NCBI GenBank assembly: GCA_963774945.1
Contig: CAVZHA010000015.1
Coordinates: 310,001-374,000 of the forward strand
DNA length: 64,000 nt
Source: Trebonia sp963774945
Lineage (GTDB): Bacteria > Actinomycetota > Actinomycetes > Streptosporangiales > Streptosporangiaceae
Direction: 5' to 3'
The notes below the pieces were generated by a model. The model ran no database searches, was not told the origin of the DNA, and worked only from the letters and a program-made list of their open reading frames with translations. Positions 28,586 through 37,393 of the stretch are shown piece by piece; position 1 is the first letter of the stretch, and the number at the start of each line of letters is the position of its first letter. Position numbers and translations under genes: made by a program.

Positions 28586-28735
28586 TCAGTACATCTCGCC
28601 CCGCCGCCGCTTGGCCTCGATGGCGCGCTGGACCTGGAGGTCGGCCCCGCACCGGTCCAGCATGGCCCGGTCCTGCCACCTCCTCAGCCGCATCAGATCC
28701 CCCTCCGCGCCTCCACCCGCAAGCCAGTCGTGCGC
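28586..28735 (-). pseudogene. Fragment of integrase 3' end, copy 2
   Basis: Minus-strand codons read AHDWLAGGGAEGDL then RRWQDRAMLDRCGADLQVQ and end RRRGEMY and stop. This is the last part of a phage-type tyrosine integrase, but the nucleophile Tyr position reads Cys. Homology begins exactly at the AHDW codons, where the main integrase gene at 44242 is also broken. A stop codon precedes the fragment. Confidence 0.75.
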
Positions 28736-28865
28736 TCACTACACCGGAAGGGTGACCTACTACCGCCGCGCGCGGCCGCTAGTGGAGCTGCTCGCCGACC
28801 TTGAGCAGTCCTGGCCTCGCCTGCATGTGGAGCGGCCCTACGGCCCGCTCCCCCTAGAACGACAG

Positions 28866-28893
28866 AACCCCATCTCACTCGTGAGACAGGGTT
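28866..28893. terminator. Imperfect hairpin near the left attachment site
   Basis: AACCCCATCTCA can pair with TGAGACAGGGTT around a four-base loop, with two weak positions. No clear T-run follows on either strand, so it is a possible terminator or recombination structure only. Confidence 0.35.
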
Positions 28894-28908
28894 CCGACGT
28901 GCTACTTT

Positions 28909-28956
28909 TGGTGCCCCCAGAAGGATTCGAACCTTCGCACCCGGCTCCGGAGGCCG
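28909..28956 (-). repeat. 3' part of a tRNA-Arg(CCG)-like gene (left)
   Basis: On the minus strand the sequence folds as anticodon loop CTCCGGA (anticodon CCG), a short variable loop, T arm GAAGG-TTCGAAT-CCTTC and 3' end TGGGGGCACCA. The 5' half does not complete the acceptor stem, so it is not a whole tRNA. Bases 28911-28956 match 45344-45389 at 41 of 46 positions. This is typical of an attachment site in a tRNA gene. Confidence 0.65.
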
Positions 28957-29312
28957 TCGAGCTGTACTGAGATGCTAACACGCGCGAACCCTTATGGGAC
29001 CGAGGGAACACTCATCCGAGTTGCTACGAAGCACAGTGCGGAGCACGCCAGAAGCCGAGTGCGTAGGAACGATTGGTGCTGGGCGGGGTCAGCTAGTCCA
29101 TCGCCTCCTGCTGGAGTGGGTTGCGGGCGTCGATCAGGTGGAACGTCGCGCACCTGAAGCTGGCGAAGAGGTCGGGCTTGTTCGCGTGGCAGGCTATGCC
29201 GGGTTCAACGAGCCGGCCGCCCCACAGGAGTCGGCCTCCGAGGTGAGGGGTCGCGCGGTCGCGTGACCGCGCCGATGGGTGATGACAAAACGCCTATTTC
29301 GGGCGGTTCTGC
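28957..29312. other. Gene-free stretch
   Basis: Short frames cross this region but none has a ribosome site or protein-like composition. It lies between the tRNA-like fragment and the nuclease-like remnant. Confidence 0.35.
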
Positions 29313-29873
29313 ATGAATGTACGAAGACTGCGACCTGTTGCGGGCGAGCGATTTCGGGGGCAGGATATTTTGGTGTGCGCTTATTCAGTAGGCTACGGTA
29401 TTGGCGCCCTTCCGGTCGCCGCCTCGAATCCGTCAGCTGTAGCGCATTTCCGAATCAGCCACTTCACCCAGGCTGCCCTGGTGAGCCATCGAGCTGCCGC
29501 ACCAGTCGGCTACCGTGACCCCGATCCGTCTTCGTGGCCTGCACCATTCGTGTCCTTTGTCGCCTCGTGCATGGTGGCCATCGCGGAACTACAGTCATCC
29601 CAACGGGGCGAAGGCGTGGTTCCGCTGCTGGATACCGACGAGTTGTATGAGGCATGGCTGGCAGTTCAAGTCAGGACCGTGCTCGACCAGCGCTTCGGCA
29701 ACTGGCAAGCGTTTGGAACTGACGCTTTCGCTGCTTGGGAAAACGACGATGCCCGGTATGAGCTATGGCTGAAGCCGAACGTCAGCCGAGATGGACGGCA
29801 GTTCGGTAGCGAGTCCTTCCGAGCCCTGATCGCTGAGGTCTTGATCGCAATCTGCAGGCGCCATGCTGCGTAG
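29313..29873 (+). pseudogene. Truncated unknown protein, possibly nuclease-related
   Basis: The later half (residues about 75-180) looks coding: VPLLDTDELYEAWLAVQV, AFAAWENDDARYELWLKP. This resembles helix-strand elements of DUF2357/McrC-associated nuclease domains. The frame ends abruptly where minus-strand relaxase sequence begins. It is therefore a fragment left at a recombination joint. The nuclease link is weak inference, and the first 70 residues may be non-coding. Confidence 0.4.
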
Positions 29874-32800
29874 CGTTCGGGATCTTCGGGCGGGTTGCCA
29901 AGCGACCTCGCCCAGCCAGGACGGTCACGGACTACCGCGTTGGCAAGCTGCTCGACCCGGGCGTCGATCAATGCCGCGGCCTCAGTTAGGTACGTCGCGA
30001 GCCGATCGCTGGCTGCTTCATGAGGTGACGTCACCCCGGGCAGGATGCCAGCCGAGCCTGCGTCCGGGCCGAATCCACGGGTAACGGCGTACTGGCGGGC
30101 GCCGTGGATATACCGAGGAATAAGGACGGCCAGGGAGGCGGCGTCGTCGCGGGCGGTGGCGATGGCTTCGGTGGCTGAGAGCGCGGCGCTCTCGGTGGCG
30201 AGGATGTTCAGCAGGATCTCGCGCGCCGCGTACCGGGGGGTCGTGGCGGGCCGTGTCGACATGGGCGTCATATCGCGCGTCGAATGGCTGGTCGTGGGTG
30301 GCGACGTAGAGGGTGGTGCGCTCGCGGGCGCGGGTGGCCAGGACGTACAGGTTCTCGCGGGTCATGTCCGGCGGTGATGAGCGGGTGGGCGGTGTCGACG
30401 GTGGCGCCCTGGGCGCGGTGGGATGGTGGTGGCGTAGAGCAGCTCGACGTGTCGCGGCGACGTAGTCGGCGGGCAGGCGTGACCCGGCCGCCGTGGGCGA
30501 TGCTGCGGACGGTGAGGGCGCCGTCGGGGTGGCGGTGGTCGACGTGCCAGGCGTCGCCGTTCTTGACCCAGTCCCGGCCGCCTGCGAGCCGACAGGCGGC
30601 GGTCGTTGTGGCGGGTGACGATCCAGTCGCCGCGCCCGGCGAGGTTGCCGTCGTGCAGCGTGCTCCGTCCGGCTCGACCTGGCCGGCGGCGACGCGGTCG
30701 GCGCGGGCCGGGCGGACAGCTGCGGTGACGTCGGCGCTGGCGAGCGGCGGCCATCAGGGTGATCTTCCCGGCGAGCATGTCGGCCTTCCAGCCGTCGTAG
30801 GCGGCCTCGGTCATGGCCTCGCGGGAGCCGCCGCGGATCCGGCCGTGGTCGGCGTACCAGTCGACCGCCGCCGGGTCGCCGGCGCGGAGCTGCAGGGTGG
30901 CGGCGGCCTCGGCGGGGTCGCGGAACCGGTACAGCGCGGTCAGCTCCGGGGTGCCCGGCTGCGGCGGCGATCAGGCGCAGCGCGCCGCCGGACTCGACGG
31001 CGGGCAGCTGCCGGTCATCGCCGAGCAGCCGGACGATCGCGCCCCGGGCGGCGGCGATGGCAGTGAGCTGGTCCAGAGGAAGGTGCCGGCCATCCCGGCC
31101 TCGTCGACCAGGACCACGTCGCCGGGGCGCGAGCGCGAACATGCGCGCGCCGCCGGGGACTGGCTGCTCCGGCGCTGGAGCCGGGCGGCGAACGGGCCGG
31201 CGGTCCACTCGTGGAGGAACTTGTGCAGGTTGTCGGCGTGGACGCCGAGCTCACGGCCGAGCACGTCGGCGGCGGCCGCCGAGGTGGCGAGCGGGATGAG
31301 GCGGCGGCCGCCCTGGCGCAGCACGTGGGCGTAGGCGCGCATCGCGGTCGTCTTGCCGGATCCGGCCGGGCCGATCCCGGCGAGCAGCAGCCGCTCGTCG
31401 CAGGCGAACGCGGTGACCAGGGGGCGCTGGCCGGGGTCCAGCGCCGCGTGCCGGCGACGGGCCTCGAATCCGTCGAGCGCGGCGGCCACCGCTGGGCCGG
31501 ACAGTCCCGTTGACCGTCGGGGTGCGGGTGGCGTTGAGCAGGCGCTGCTCGGCGTCAAGGACGGCCTGGCTGGTGTAGCGGCCGGCGGCGTGCTCGGTGA
31601 AGACGGACTCCCCGTCGGCGCGGCGCAGCTCGGCCGGCTCGTCGAGCAGCGCGGGCGGCCTCGACGCGAGACCGAGCTGCGCGGGGAGATGGCCAGCGTC
31701 GGTGATCGGCGTCGGCGAGCTCCCGGTGCCGCCCGGCGGCCAGGGCGGGGACCGTCTGTGCGGATCAGGCGCTCGACTTCGGCGCGGATGTTCCAGACGG
31801 TCCAGGTGGACCGGCGCGCGGACGACGGCCGCCACGGTTCGTTCGGCCAGAGTCCGCGCAGGTCCGCCGCTGGCGGGAGCGTTCGCGGCGGAGCGGTCGC
31901 GGGACTGGCCGGGGACGGCGGCCATCAGCCGGCGCGATGGCATCGGGGCCGAAGCGGCCAGTCGAGCTCCTCGCGCCAGGCGGCGCGCTTGTCGGCGAGG
32001 GAGCGGGGCGGCTTCTTGCCCTGCGCGGGTCTCCAGGTTGGCCTGCCGGGCGAGCTGGTGCGCCGAGCGCCGCGGCCGGGTCGTGGCCGTGCTCGGCGCG
32101 GTAGTCGCGGACCAGCTCGGCGTAGCGGGTCTCGATCGCGGCGCGGCGGCGGGAGAAGTAGCTCGATCATCGCGGTCGGCACGCCGTCGATCTCGCGGAC
32201 CGGCTCCTTGCCGTCCGGTGGTGTCCGGGCGGGCGGTGAAGGTGACGCCGAGCGCGCGCGGTCAGCTGCGGCCTCGAACACGGTGTTGTAGGTCTCGGAG
32301 ATCGCGACCGCCGCGCGGTACAGCGGCGCGGGCGTCCAGCGCCCGCCAGGCCCGTCGATCCCCTGGACCTTGGAGGAGACGGCGACGTGGGTGTGCAGGT
32401 TCGGGTCGCCGGCGCGGGAGTCCCAGTGCTCGAACGCGGCCGCGATCAGCCCGTTGGTCGCGATCTGGGCGATCCCGCCGTACCCGGTGCGGGTGAACGC
32501 GGCGTGCTCTTCCAGCAGCTGCGAGCGCGGCGTCCTTCGCCGCCTCGTGCGCCGCCGCGGATGCGCCTCGCGGCACGCGCGGGCGCTCGTCCAGCTGCCC
32601 ACAGCAGGGCGGCCGACTTGACCGGGGAGAAGACCAGGTCGAAGCCGGCGACGGCGGCGCGCTGGCGGCGGGCTTCCTCGCGCCCTCGCCCGGGCGACCT
32701 CGGCCTCGGTCGGCTCGCGGCCCGCGTCGCCCCGGATGACGTCCAGGCGGGCTGCGACACGGTCGTCGAACGGGTCCAGCTGCCGGTACGCGGGGAACTG

Positions 32801-33143
32801 GCGGCCCAGGGTGGCGCTGCCGGATCGCGTCGCCGACGAGCCGATCCCAGCGCTCGCCGGTCATCCACGGGCGCCAGCGCTCATCGATGTACGCGTCTAC
32901 GATCGCGTCCATGTCCGGGTGCTCGCCAAGGCCGAACAGGGCTCGCATCTGCTCTTCCGTGACGGTGCGTCCGGCCAGGCCGAGCAGAGGGGCGCCCCGC
33001 CCGGTCCACCGTCCAGGCGGGTTCCCCTGAGCGGCGTAGTACGCCGCCGCGTCACGCTCGCCGGACGGCTCGGCGTCGCCGAGGGCGGTGTGCCGGACTA
33101 GGTACAGGTAGCCGGTCCCGGCGGATATCTTCGCGAACGTCAT
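29868..33143 (-). pseudogene. MobF/TrwC-type conjugative relaxase-helicase (TraA), frameshifted
   Basis: Read from ATG 33143 (MTFAKISAGTGYLYLVRH). The relaxase core contains FTRTGYGGIAQIATNG and the metal motif DPNLHTHVAVSSKVQG. The helicase part has GPAGSGKTTAMRAYAHVL (Walker A) and DVVLVDEAGMAGT (Walker B). The C-terminus has RENLYVLATRARERTTLYVATHD, then LATYLTEAAALIDARVEQLA. At least five frame changes are needed, and the end is cut at 29868 by the neighbouring fragment. It once nicked DNA for conjugation of the element. Confidence 0.8.
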
Positions 33144-33513
33144 CACCGATGCCGCCCCCTTTCCGCCAGCCTTTGCGTGCCGCGCGAATGATCCGTGCGA
33201 CTGCGGCGACCGAGTTGCTTGAGATGCAACGGGTGTCTCGCTCATTACTACTTGTCGAGTTCCGAGGTGCTTTCGCTGCCTGCGGTGATTGGGATCTCGC
33301 CGCGCGGCTCTATCTCAAGGTCAGTCGCCCGGCTTGGGCTGCTCCGGTCGGCGGCGCCGGTTTAGCCAGGGCGCCGCCCGTCTTGTTGACTTTCGCGACA
33401 GTCCCGGGCTTTGATGATGCCGATCAGTTAGTTGCTCCCCCGCAGCCGTTCGCACGGCTGCCCACCGTCCGCCGCCGGGTCGCGCCCCTGCGACGGCGAG
33501 AGGGAGCACAGGC
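33144..33513. other. Divergent gap between relaxase and next gene
   Basis: No gene is seen. A perfect hairpin (GCAGCCGT, loop TCGC, ACGGCTGC) lies at 33442-33461 and GAGAGGGAG at 33498 serves as ribosome site for the next start. The region may once have held the transfer origin, but no known oriT repeat was recognised. Confidence 0.4.
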
Positions 33514-33999
33514 ATGCCAGGACATCAGCGTCGGCCCGCGCGATCATCGTGGGTGTCGCAGGCGGACCGGGCCCAATGGCAGCAGCAGGCATCGGCCGAG
33601 CTGGCCGCGATCCTCGCGGCCCACCCAGACCTCCCGGCGATCACCTGGACGATAACGCCGGGCGGCAGCCTCACGGGACAGGTGCTCGTGCCGGGTGACC
33701 CGCGCGGCAGCCGGAAACTGTTCGCCGCCTGGCGGCAGGCACTCGGGCTGCAGGACGTCCAGGAGACGACGATGGGCAACGGCAGGAGCTATGTCCGCGT
33801 CCACGCCTCGCGCGGGACGATCCGCGTCACGCTGAGCTCGGTTGTCGCCAATGTGGAGGCCGCGGATAACCCCGGCTGTCGCGGTCCCCGGCCCGTTCAG
33901 TCGGCCGACGCCACCGGGCCCGCCGTCAACGCCGCGCCTGAACCACCCTGGGCGCGCCCGGCACCGCCGCCGGACCTGGCGGGCCCGTCCCCGGCCTGA
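33514..33999 (+). CDS. Unknown element protein
   Basis: The 161-residue protein starts at ATG 33514 behind GAGAGGGAGCAC. The N-terminal half has a helix (RAQWQQQASAELAAILAAHP) and alternating strands ending RSYVRVHASRGTIRVTLSSVVA. The last 45 residues are Pro/Ala-rich and disordered. No enzyme motif is found. Its place between the relaxase and the cargo suggests an element-borne gene of unknown role. Confidence 0.6.
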   Translation: MPGHQRRPARSSWVSQADRAQWQQQASAELAAILAAHPDLPAITWTITPGGSLTGQVLVPGDPRGSRKLFAAWRQALGLQDVQETTMGNGRSYVRVHASRGTIRVTLSSVVANVEAADNPGCRGPRPVQSADATGPAVNAAPEPPWARPAPPPDLAGPSPA

Positions 34000-34203
34000 C
34001 CAGACCTGTCCGCGCGATACGCCTTGCCGCGGGCTGTTACATTCACATCAGTTGATGAATAGGGCATCTCATGTAATATCAGTTCCGCAACAGGCATCAC
34101 GAGCCTGACAGCCGGACGAATGCTCCCCCCGTCCCTTGCGGTGAGGAGCATTGCCCATGACGTCCAACTTCCGCTTCTGCTTGCAGGCCCCCGGGGACGC
34201 GGC

Positions 34204-34452
34204 ATGACGCCCGAGCAACGGCGCCTGCGCGCGCAGAACGCCGCCCACGCTCGCTGGTCCAGGCACATGGCGCGTGAGGACCAGGCGTACATCGCGCGCC
34301 AGGCGATCTGGGACCGGCTCAGCCGCGAGGTCGACCCCGACCGTAGGCTCACACCGCAAGAGCGCGCCGTGCTCATCCAGAGCGCCGCGAAACGCCTGTC
34401 CGCCCGGCTCAACGCGGCCAAGGCGCGCAAGCGGTCACAGCGCACGGCCTGA
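34204..34452 (+). CDS. Small basic helical protein
   Basis: The 82-residue protein starts at ATG 34204 (MTPEQRRLRAQNAAHARW). It is rich in Arg, Ala and Gln and predicted helical throughout, with KRLSARLNAAKARKR at the end. A nucleic-acid-binding accessory role is possible, as for small proteins on actinobacterial integrative elements. It overlaps the convergent kinase gene by 18 bases. An AT-rich gap with CATCAGTTGATG upstream may hold its promoter. Confidence 0.6.
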   Translation: MTPEQRRLRAQNAAHARWSRHMAREDQAYIARQAIWDRLSREVDPDRRLTPQERAVLIQSAAKRLSARLNAAKARKRSQRTA

Positions 34453-35298
34453 CCCGACGGGTGACCGCCGTGAGCTCAGCAGGGATAAAACTCCGATGCT
34501 CCGGTGCTGTGCCCACGTGCGGGCGGTGTGCGCCATGATCTTGGCCCAGGGTCTTCCGTTCGTCTGCTCGATCTCGTTCCACATGCGCACGTTGGCGCGG
34601 ACGAAGATGTCGATGTGGGCGGGGTCGGCGGCGGCGTAGGCGGGGAGGCGGGCGGCGTGGGCTTCGGCTTCGGCGGCGGTGTGGCCGCGTGCCATGATGC
34701 GGAGCAGCCAGCTTGCCGGGTCGATCCAGGCTGCGGCGAGGGTGGGCCATGCCCAGTCGACTAGCCAGGCCCGACCGTCGGCGATGAGGATGTTGTCGGG
34801 CATCCAGTCGGTGTGGGCCAGTGACCCGCCGGCCAGGGTGAGAGCGTCGGCGGGGTCGTCGGTGTAGGTCTTCCAGCGGTCCTCGGCGCGCTTGAGCGGG
34901 CCGGGGTCGGCGGGAACCTGGACGCGGCTGAGCTCTTCGATGAGGGAGACGACCAGGTCGAGGTCGGGTGAGCCGGGGCTGTAGTCGGCGGCCCGGCCGG
35001 GGATGTGCTCGAAGCCGAGGACGTTCCACCCTTCCTCGTCGAAGTGCCACAGCAGGGCCGGGGAGATGCGGGACACGAGCGGGGCCGCGGCTGCCTCGCG
35101 TTCCTGGGTGATGACGCGGGGGTGATCGGCGGGCAGTCCCTTGACGAATATCTTGCCGTCGCGGGTGTCGATGACTGCGGCGAGGGGCGAGTTCTGCCCG
35201 CCGGTGGCCGCGCGCCCGGCGGTGATCGGTCCCGTGCGCTCCTCGATTGCCGCTTTCAGAGGGGTGGGGAGGTCGGCCCACTGGATGCGCTTTTCCAC
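34435..35298 (-). CDS. APH-fold kinase of the RiPP-like operon
   Basis: The 287-residue protein has the aminoglycoside-phosphotransferase fold: Lys53 in FVKG, Glu68, the Brenner motif HTDWMPDN (His162, Asp164, Asn169) and the metal motif LVDWAWP with Asp181. These are complete, so it should use ATP or GTP. It is the last gene of the operon, 63 bases after the precursor peptide gene and behind a strong stem-loop. It may phosphorylate the peptide, a cofactor or a toxic intermediate, or confer self-protection. The target is unknown. Confidence 0.8.
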   Translation of the reverse strand: MEKRIQWADLPTPLKAAIEERTGPITAGRAATGGQNSPLAAVIDTRDGKIFVKGLPADHPRVITQEREAAAAPLVSRISPALLWHFDEEGWNVLGFEHIPGRAADYSPGSPDLDLVVSLIEELSRVQVPADPGPLKRAEDRWKTYTDDPADALTLAGGSLAHTDWMPDNILIADGRAWLVDWAWPTLAAAWIDPASWLLRIMARGHTAAEAEAHAARLPAYAAADPAHIDIFVRANVRMWNEIEQTNGRPWAKIMAHTARTWAQHRSIGVLSLLSSRRSPVGSGRAL

Positions 35299-35320
35299 GG
35301 TCGTGGTTCCTCGCGTGATG

Positions 35321-35350
35321 GCGCGGACGGCCCGTGAGGGCCGTCCGCGC
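35321..35350 (-). promoter_or_regulatory. Strong stem-loop after the precursor gene
   Basis: GCGCGGACGGCCC and GGGCCGTCCGCGC form a perfect 13-bp stem with a four-base loop. It lies 11 bases past the precursor stop and ahead of the kinase gene. There is no T-run, so it is more likely a partial attenuator or mRNA stabiliser that raises precursor output over kinase output. Confidence 0.65.
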
Positions 35351-35361
35351 AGTCGGGGTCG

Positions 35362-35505
35362 TCAGTAGGGGTTGTCGCTGGATGCGGCGCACGAGCACAT
35401 CGTCATCAACTTATCGGTGTCGGCGACGAGCGCGATGGCGTCGGGATCCGGCGCGTCCTGCGGTGCGGGCGGGGCCGGGAGCAGTTCCACGGCAACGGCG
35501 GTCAT
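35362..35505 (-). CDS. Putative RiPP precursor peptide, Cys-Ser-Cys core
   Basis: A 47-residue peptide not covered by longer frames. Its ATG at 35505 follows AAAGGAGGTGAA, one of the best ribosome sites in the window, which overlaps the stop of the radical SAM gene. The first 35 residues form an acidic, Pro/Ala-rich leader (ELLPAPPAPQDAPDPDAIAL, then VADTDKL). The C-terminal segment MCSCAASSDNPY carries both cysteines (37 and 39). Size, place and composition fit the substrate of the adjacent radical SAM enzyme. The modification is unknown; a thioether or C-C link is possible. Confidence 0.75.
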   Translation of the reverse strand: MTAVAVELLPAPPAPQDAPDPDAIALVADTDKLMTMCSCAASSDNPY

Positions 35506-35512
35506 AGGCGGT

Positions 35513-36625
35513 TCACCTCCTTTCCCGGTGTTGGCAGTAGGTTTCGAGCGGGGCCTTGGCCTGCCGGTAGAGGCTGGCCAGCGGCATGCACGTCCCGCAT
35601 GTCTTCTGGAGGGTGCAGCCGGCGCAGCCGCCGTGTCGGGTGACGAGCGAGTCCGCGACGGCTGCCAGGCGGCGGAGTCCTTCGGGGCCTTCGGTGATCA
35701 GGTCGACCTGCGGGTCGCGGCCGACTTTGCAGATCGAGGCTCGGCCGTGGGGGTCGGTGTGGAAGTGGGTGATCCCGGCGTTGCACCCGGTGTAGGGAGC
35801 TCGCTTGCGGAGCATTTCGCGGGCCTGGCTGGGCAGGACTTCGGCTCCGCCGTGGATCGTGGGCGAGATGTTGGCGTACTCGTAGGCGTCGATTCCGTAG
35901 CGGTCCGCTATGGCTCTCATCTGGCCCAGCTCGTGGGCGTTGCGGTTGGAGACGACGATGTTCATCCGCATGGGGAGCCCGGCCTCGTGGGCGGCGTGCA
36001 GTCCGCGCATGAACCGCTTGAACGATCCCTTGCGGCGGGTCATCCCGTCGTAGGAGGCCTCGGTGGCCCCGTAGATGCTCAGCGTCAGCCGGTAGGGCCG
36101 CCGGGCGGTGAGGAGTTCGAGCATGCGGGGCTGGTCCAGCCGCGACCCGTTGGATGAGATTTGGATCATCATCCCCAGGTCGTAGGCGCGGGCGTGGGTC
36201 TCGGGAAACAGCGGGTCGATCAGCGGCTCGCCCCCGGTGATCTGAAGCCAGAGGACCCCGGCCGCTGCCATCACGTCCAGCAGGCGCTCGCGTCCGGGCC
36301 AGTCCATGCCCGCGAACTGCTTGTCCCCCAGGTAGCAGTGCTCGCAGTCGTAGTTGCAGCCGAGGTTCACCTCGTAGGAAGCGCGGGCGTACCCATACTC
36401 GGTCTCCGGGCGGACCATGATCGTCTTCCCGGTGGCCTGCCCGGCTACATCCAGCCCCCACGCGGCGCGGGCGGCGGCTGCGAGCCAGTCCGGAACGGGC
36501 GCGGCGTGCGTCGCGCCGCGCAGCTCGGCGTACCGGCTGGCCCCGATCCGGATGCCCCCCTCCCGGCCGGGGCTTACGATCAAGTGCCCATCCGGATAGG
36601 GACTGGCGATGAGCTGGTGTGTCAT
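35513..36625 (-). CDS. Radical SAM/SPASM peptide-modifying enzyme
   Basis: The 370-residue protein has the SAM-cleaving cluster motif CNYDCEHC (Cys90, 94, 97) and TGGEP at 130-134. The core barrel with SSNGSRLD and LSIYGATEASYDGM follows. The C-terminal SPASM-like set is Cys281, Cys299, Cys334, Cys337, Cys343, Cys346 and Cys364, enough for auxiliary iron-sulfur clusters. The N-terminal 75 residues could form a peptide-recognition region. It sits immediately ahead of the precursor gene with coupled translation. A peptide maturase role is the best reading. Confidence 0.88.
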   Translation of the reverse strand: MTHQLIASPYPDGHLIVSPGREGGIRIGASRYAELRGATHAAPVPDWLAAAARAAWGLDVAGQATGKTIMVRPETEYGYARASYEVNLGCNYDCEHCYLGDKQFAGMDWPGRERLLDVMAAAGVLWLQITGGEPLIDPLFPETHARAYDLGMMIQISSNGSRLDQPRMLELLTARRPYRLTLSIYGATEASYDGMTRRKGSFKRFMRGLHAAHEAGLPMRMNIVVSNRNAHELGQMRAIADRYGIDAYEYANISPTIHGGAEVLPSQAREMLRKRAPYTGCNAGITHFHTDPHGRASICKVGRDPQVDLITEGPEGLRRLAAVADSLVTRHGGCAGCTLQKTCGTCMPLASLYRQAKAPLETYCQHRERR

Positions 36626-36671
36626 CGGGGGGTACCTCCGTGAATCGGGTGCCTGCGGCTGCCGGGCGCTG

Positions 36672-37142
36672 TTAGCTGGTGGGAGCGATTAGGGTTGCGT
36701 GGACGACTTTCCCGCCGCTTCGTGGGGTGGGCCACCATCCCCAGTTGCTGTGCGTGAGCGCGTCGATGATGATGAGGCCGCGCCCGGTTTCGGCGCTGGG
36801 GTCTGCGTCTGCGGGGGCGGGGTGGCCGGGGCCGACGTCCCAGACAGAGATGCGCAGTCCGGGCGGGACGGCGTGAAGAGCAACGATGATCTCCAGTCCG
36901 CTGGTGCCGGGCGACACGGCATTTACAGCGTTTGCCGCGAGTTCGGAGACGACCGCTACCGCATCCTCGGTAAGCGCTTCCATGCCCCACAGAGGCAGGC
37001 GGGCGCGGGTGAATCTGCGGGCCTCGGCTGCGGCGGCGGGGTCGGAGGCAAGTTCCGTGCTGGCGTAATGGCCGCATTCTCGCGAGTCGCGTCCATGGTC
37101 GGACAGTTCCGACATGACTGCAAAGTCGGCTTGTGTCCCCAT
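36672..37142 (-). CDS. GHKL-type ATP-binding (anti-sigma-like) protein
   Basis: The 156-residue protein has the HATPase fold without a kinase phospho-acceptor: N box VSELAANAVNAV, G1 VWDVGPGHP and G2 ETGRGLIIIDAL. It belongs to the RsbW-like single-domain group common in streptomycete-type genomes, often beside GntR or XRE regulators. It is the first gene of the cargo operon, 46 bases ahead of the radical SAM gene. A regulatory role is likely, but ATP use in peptide binding cannot be excluded. Confidence 0.8.
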   Translation of the reverse strand: MGTQADFAVMSELSDHGRDSRECGHYASTELASDPAAAAEARRFTRARLPLWGMEALTEDAVAVVSELAANAVNAVSPGTSGLEIIVALHAVPPGLRISVWDVGPGHPAPADADPSAETGRGLIIIDALTHSNWGWWPTPRSGGKVVHATLIAPTS

Positions 37143-37267
37143 GTCCGCCTCCTGGGTGCTGCATCGAGAGGACTCCTAGAAACGACCAAATGGTTCTGAG
37201 CCCGGGCGGATGCGACCCGCCGGGCCCGTCTGAGGGATCGTCTGCGGATGACTGATATTGACGTGAC

Positions 37268-37301
37268 GTGACACTTTAAAACATTTCGCGTAAAGCGTCA
37301 A
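37268..37301 (-). promoter_or_regulatory. Promoter of the RiPP-like operon
   Basis: On the minus strand TTGACG (37301-37296), a 17-base spacer and TAAAGT (37278-37273) make a good housekeeping-type promoter. GTGTCAC begins inside the -10 box and continues into GTCAC direct repeats over the likely start point. The same GTGTCAC occurs at 38672-38678. It is a likely GntR site. Confidence 0.6.
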
Positions 37302-37393
37302 GGATGAGAAAATGGGCATGCCAAGCGGGGATACGAACAGCGGGCCTGCGAGGAAGGGAACGTGGAGCTCGGGCGGACAGCGACCGCCTCGGA

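Noticed and set aside
28909..28990. A complete tRNA-Arg gene on the minus strand
   Set aside because: Anticodon and T arms are fine, but the upstream sequence cannot form the acceptor stem with TGGGGGC or a normal D arm, so only the 3' part is called.
30284..33245. Large plus-strand frames across the relaxase region
   Set aside because: The minus strand contains relaxase and helicase motifs in order; the plus frames are shadows.
34021..34203. Origin or iteron region in the AT-rich gap before the small basic gene
   Set aside because: Only one short palindrome (CATCAGTTGATG) is present; there is no series of repeats or DnaA-type boxes.
35513..36625. Reading the radical SAM gene as a mycofactocin maturase (MftC) because mycofactocin-type SDRs are nearby
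   Set aside because: The neighbouring precursor does not end in the Val-Tyr of MftA, no mftB/D/E/F genes are present, and the gene sits in mobile DNA with its own regulators.
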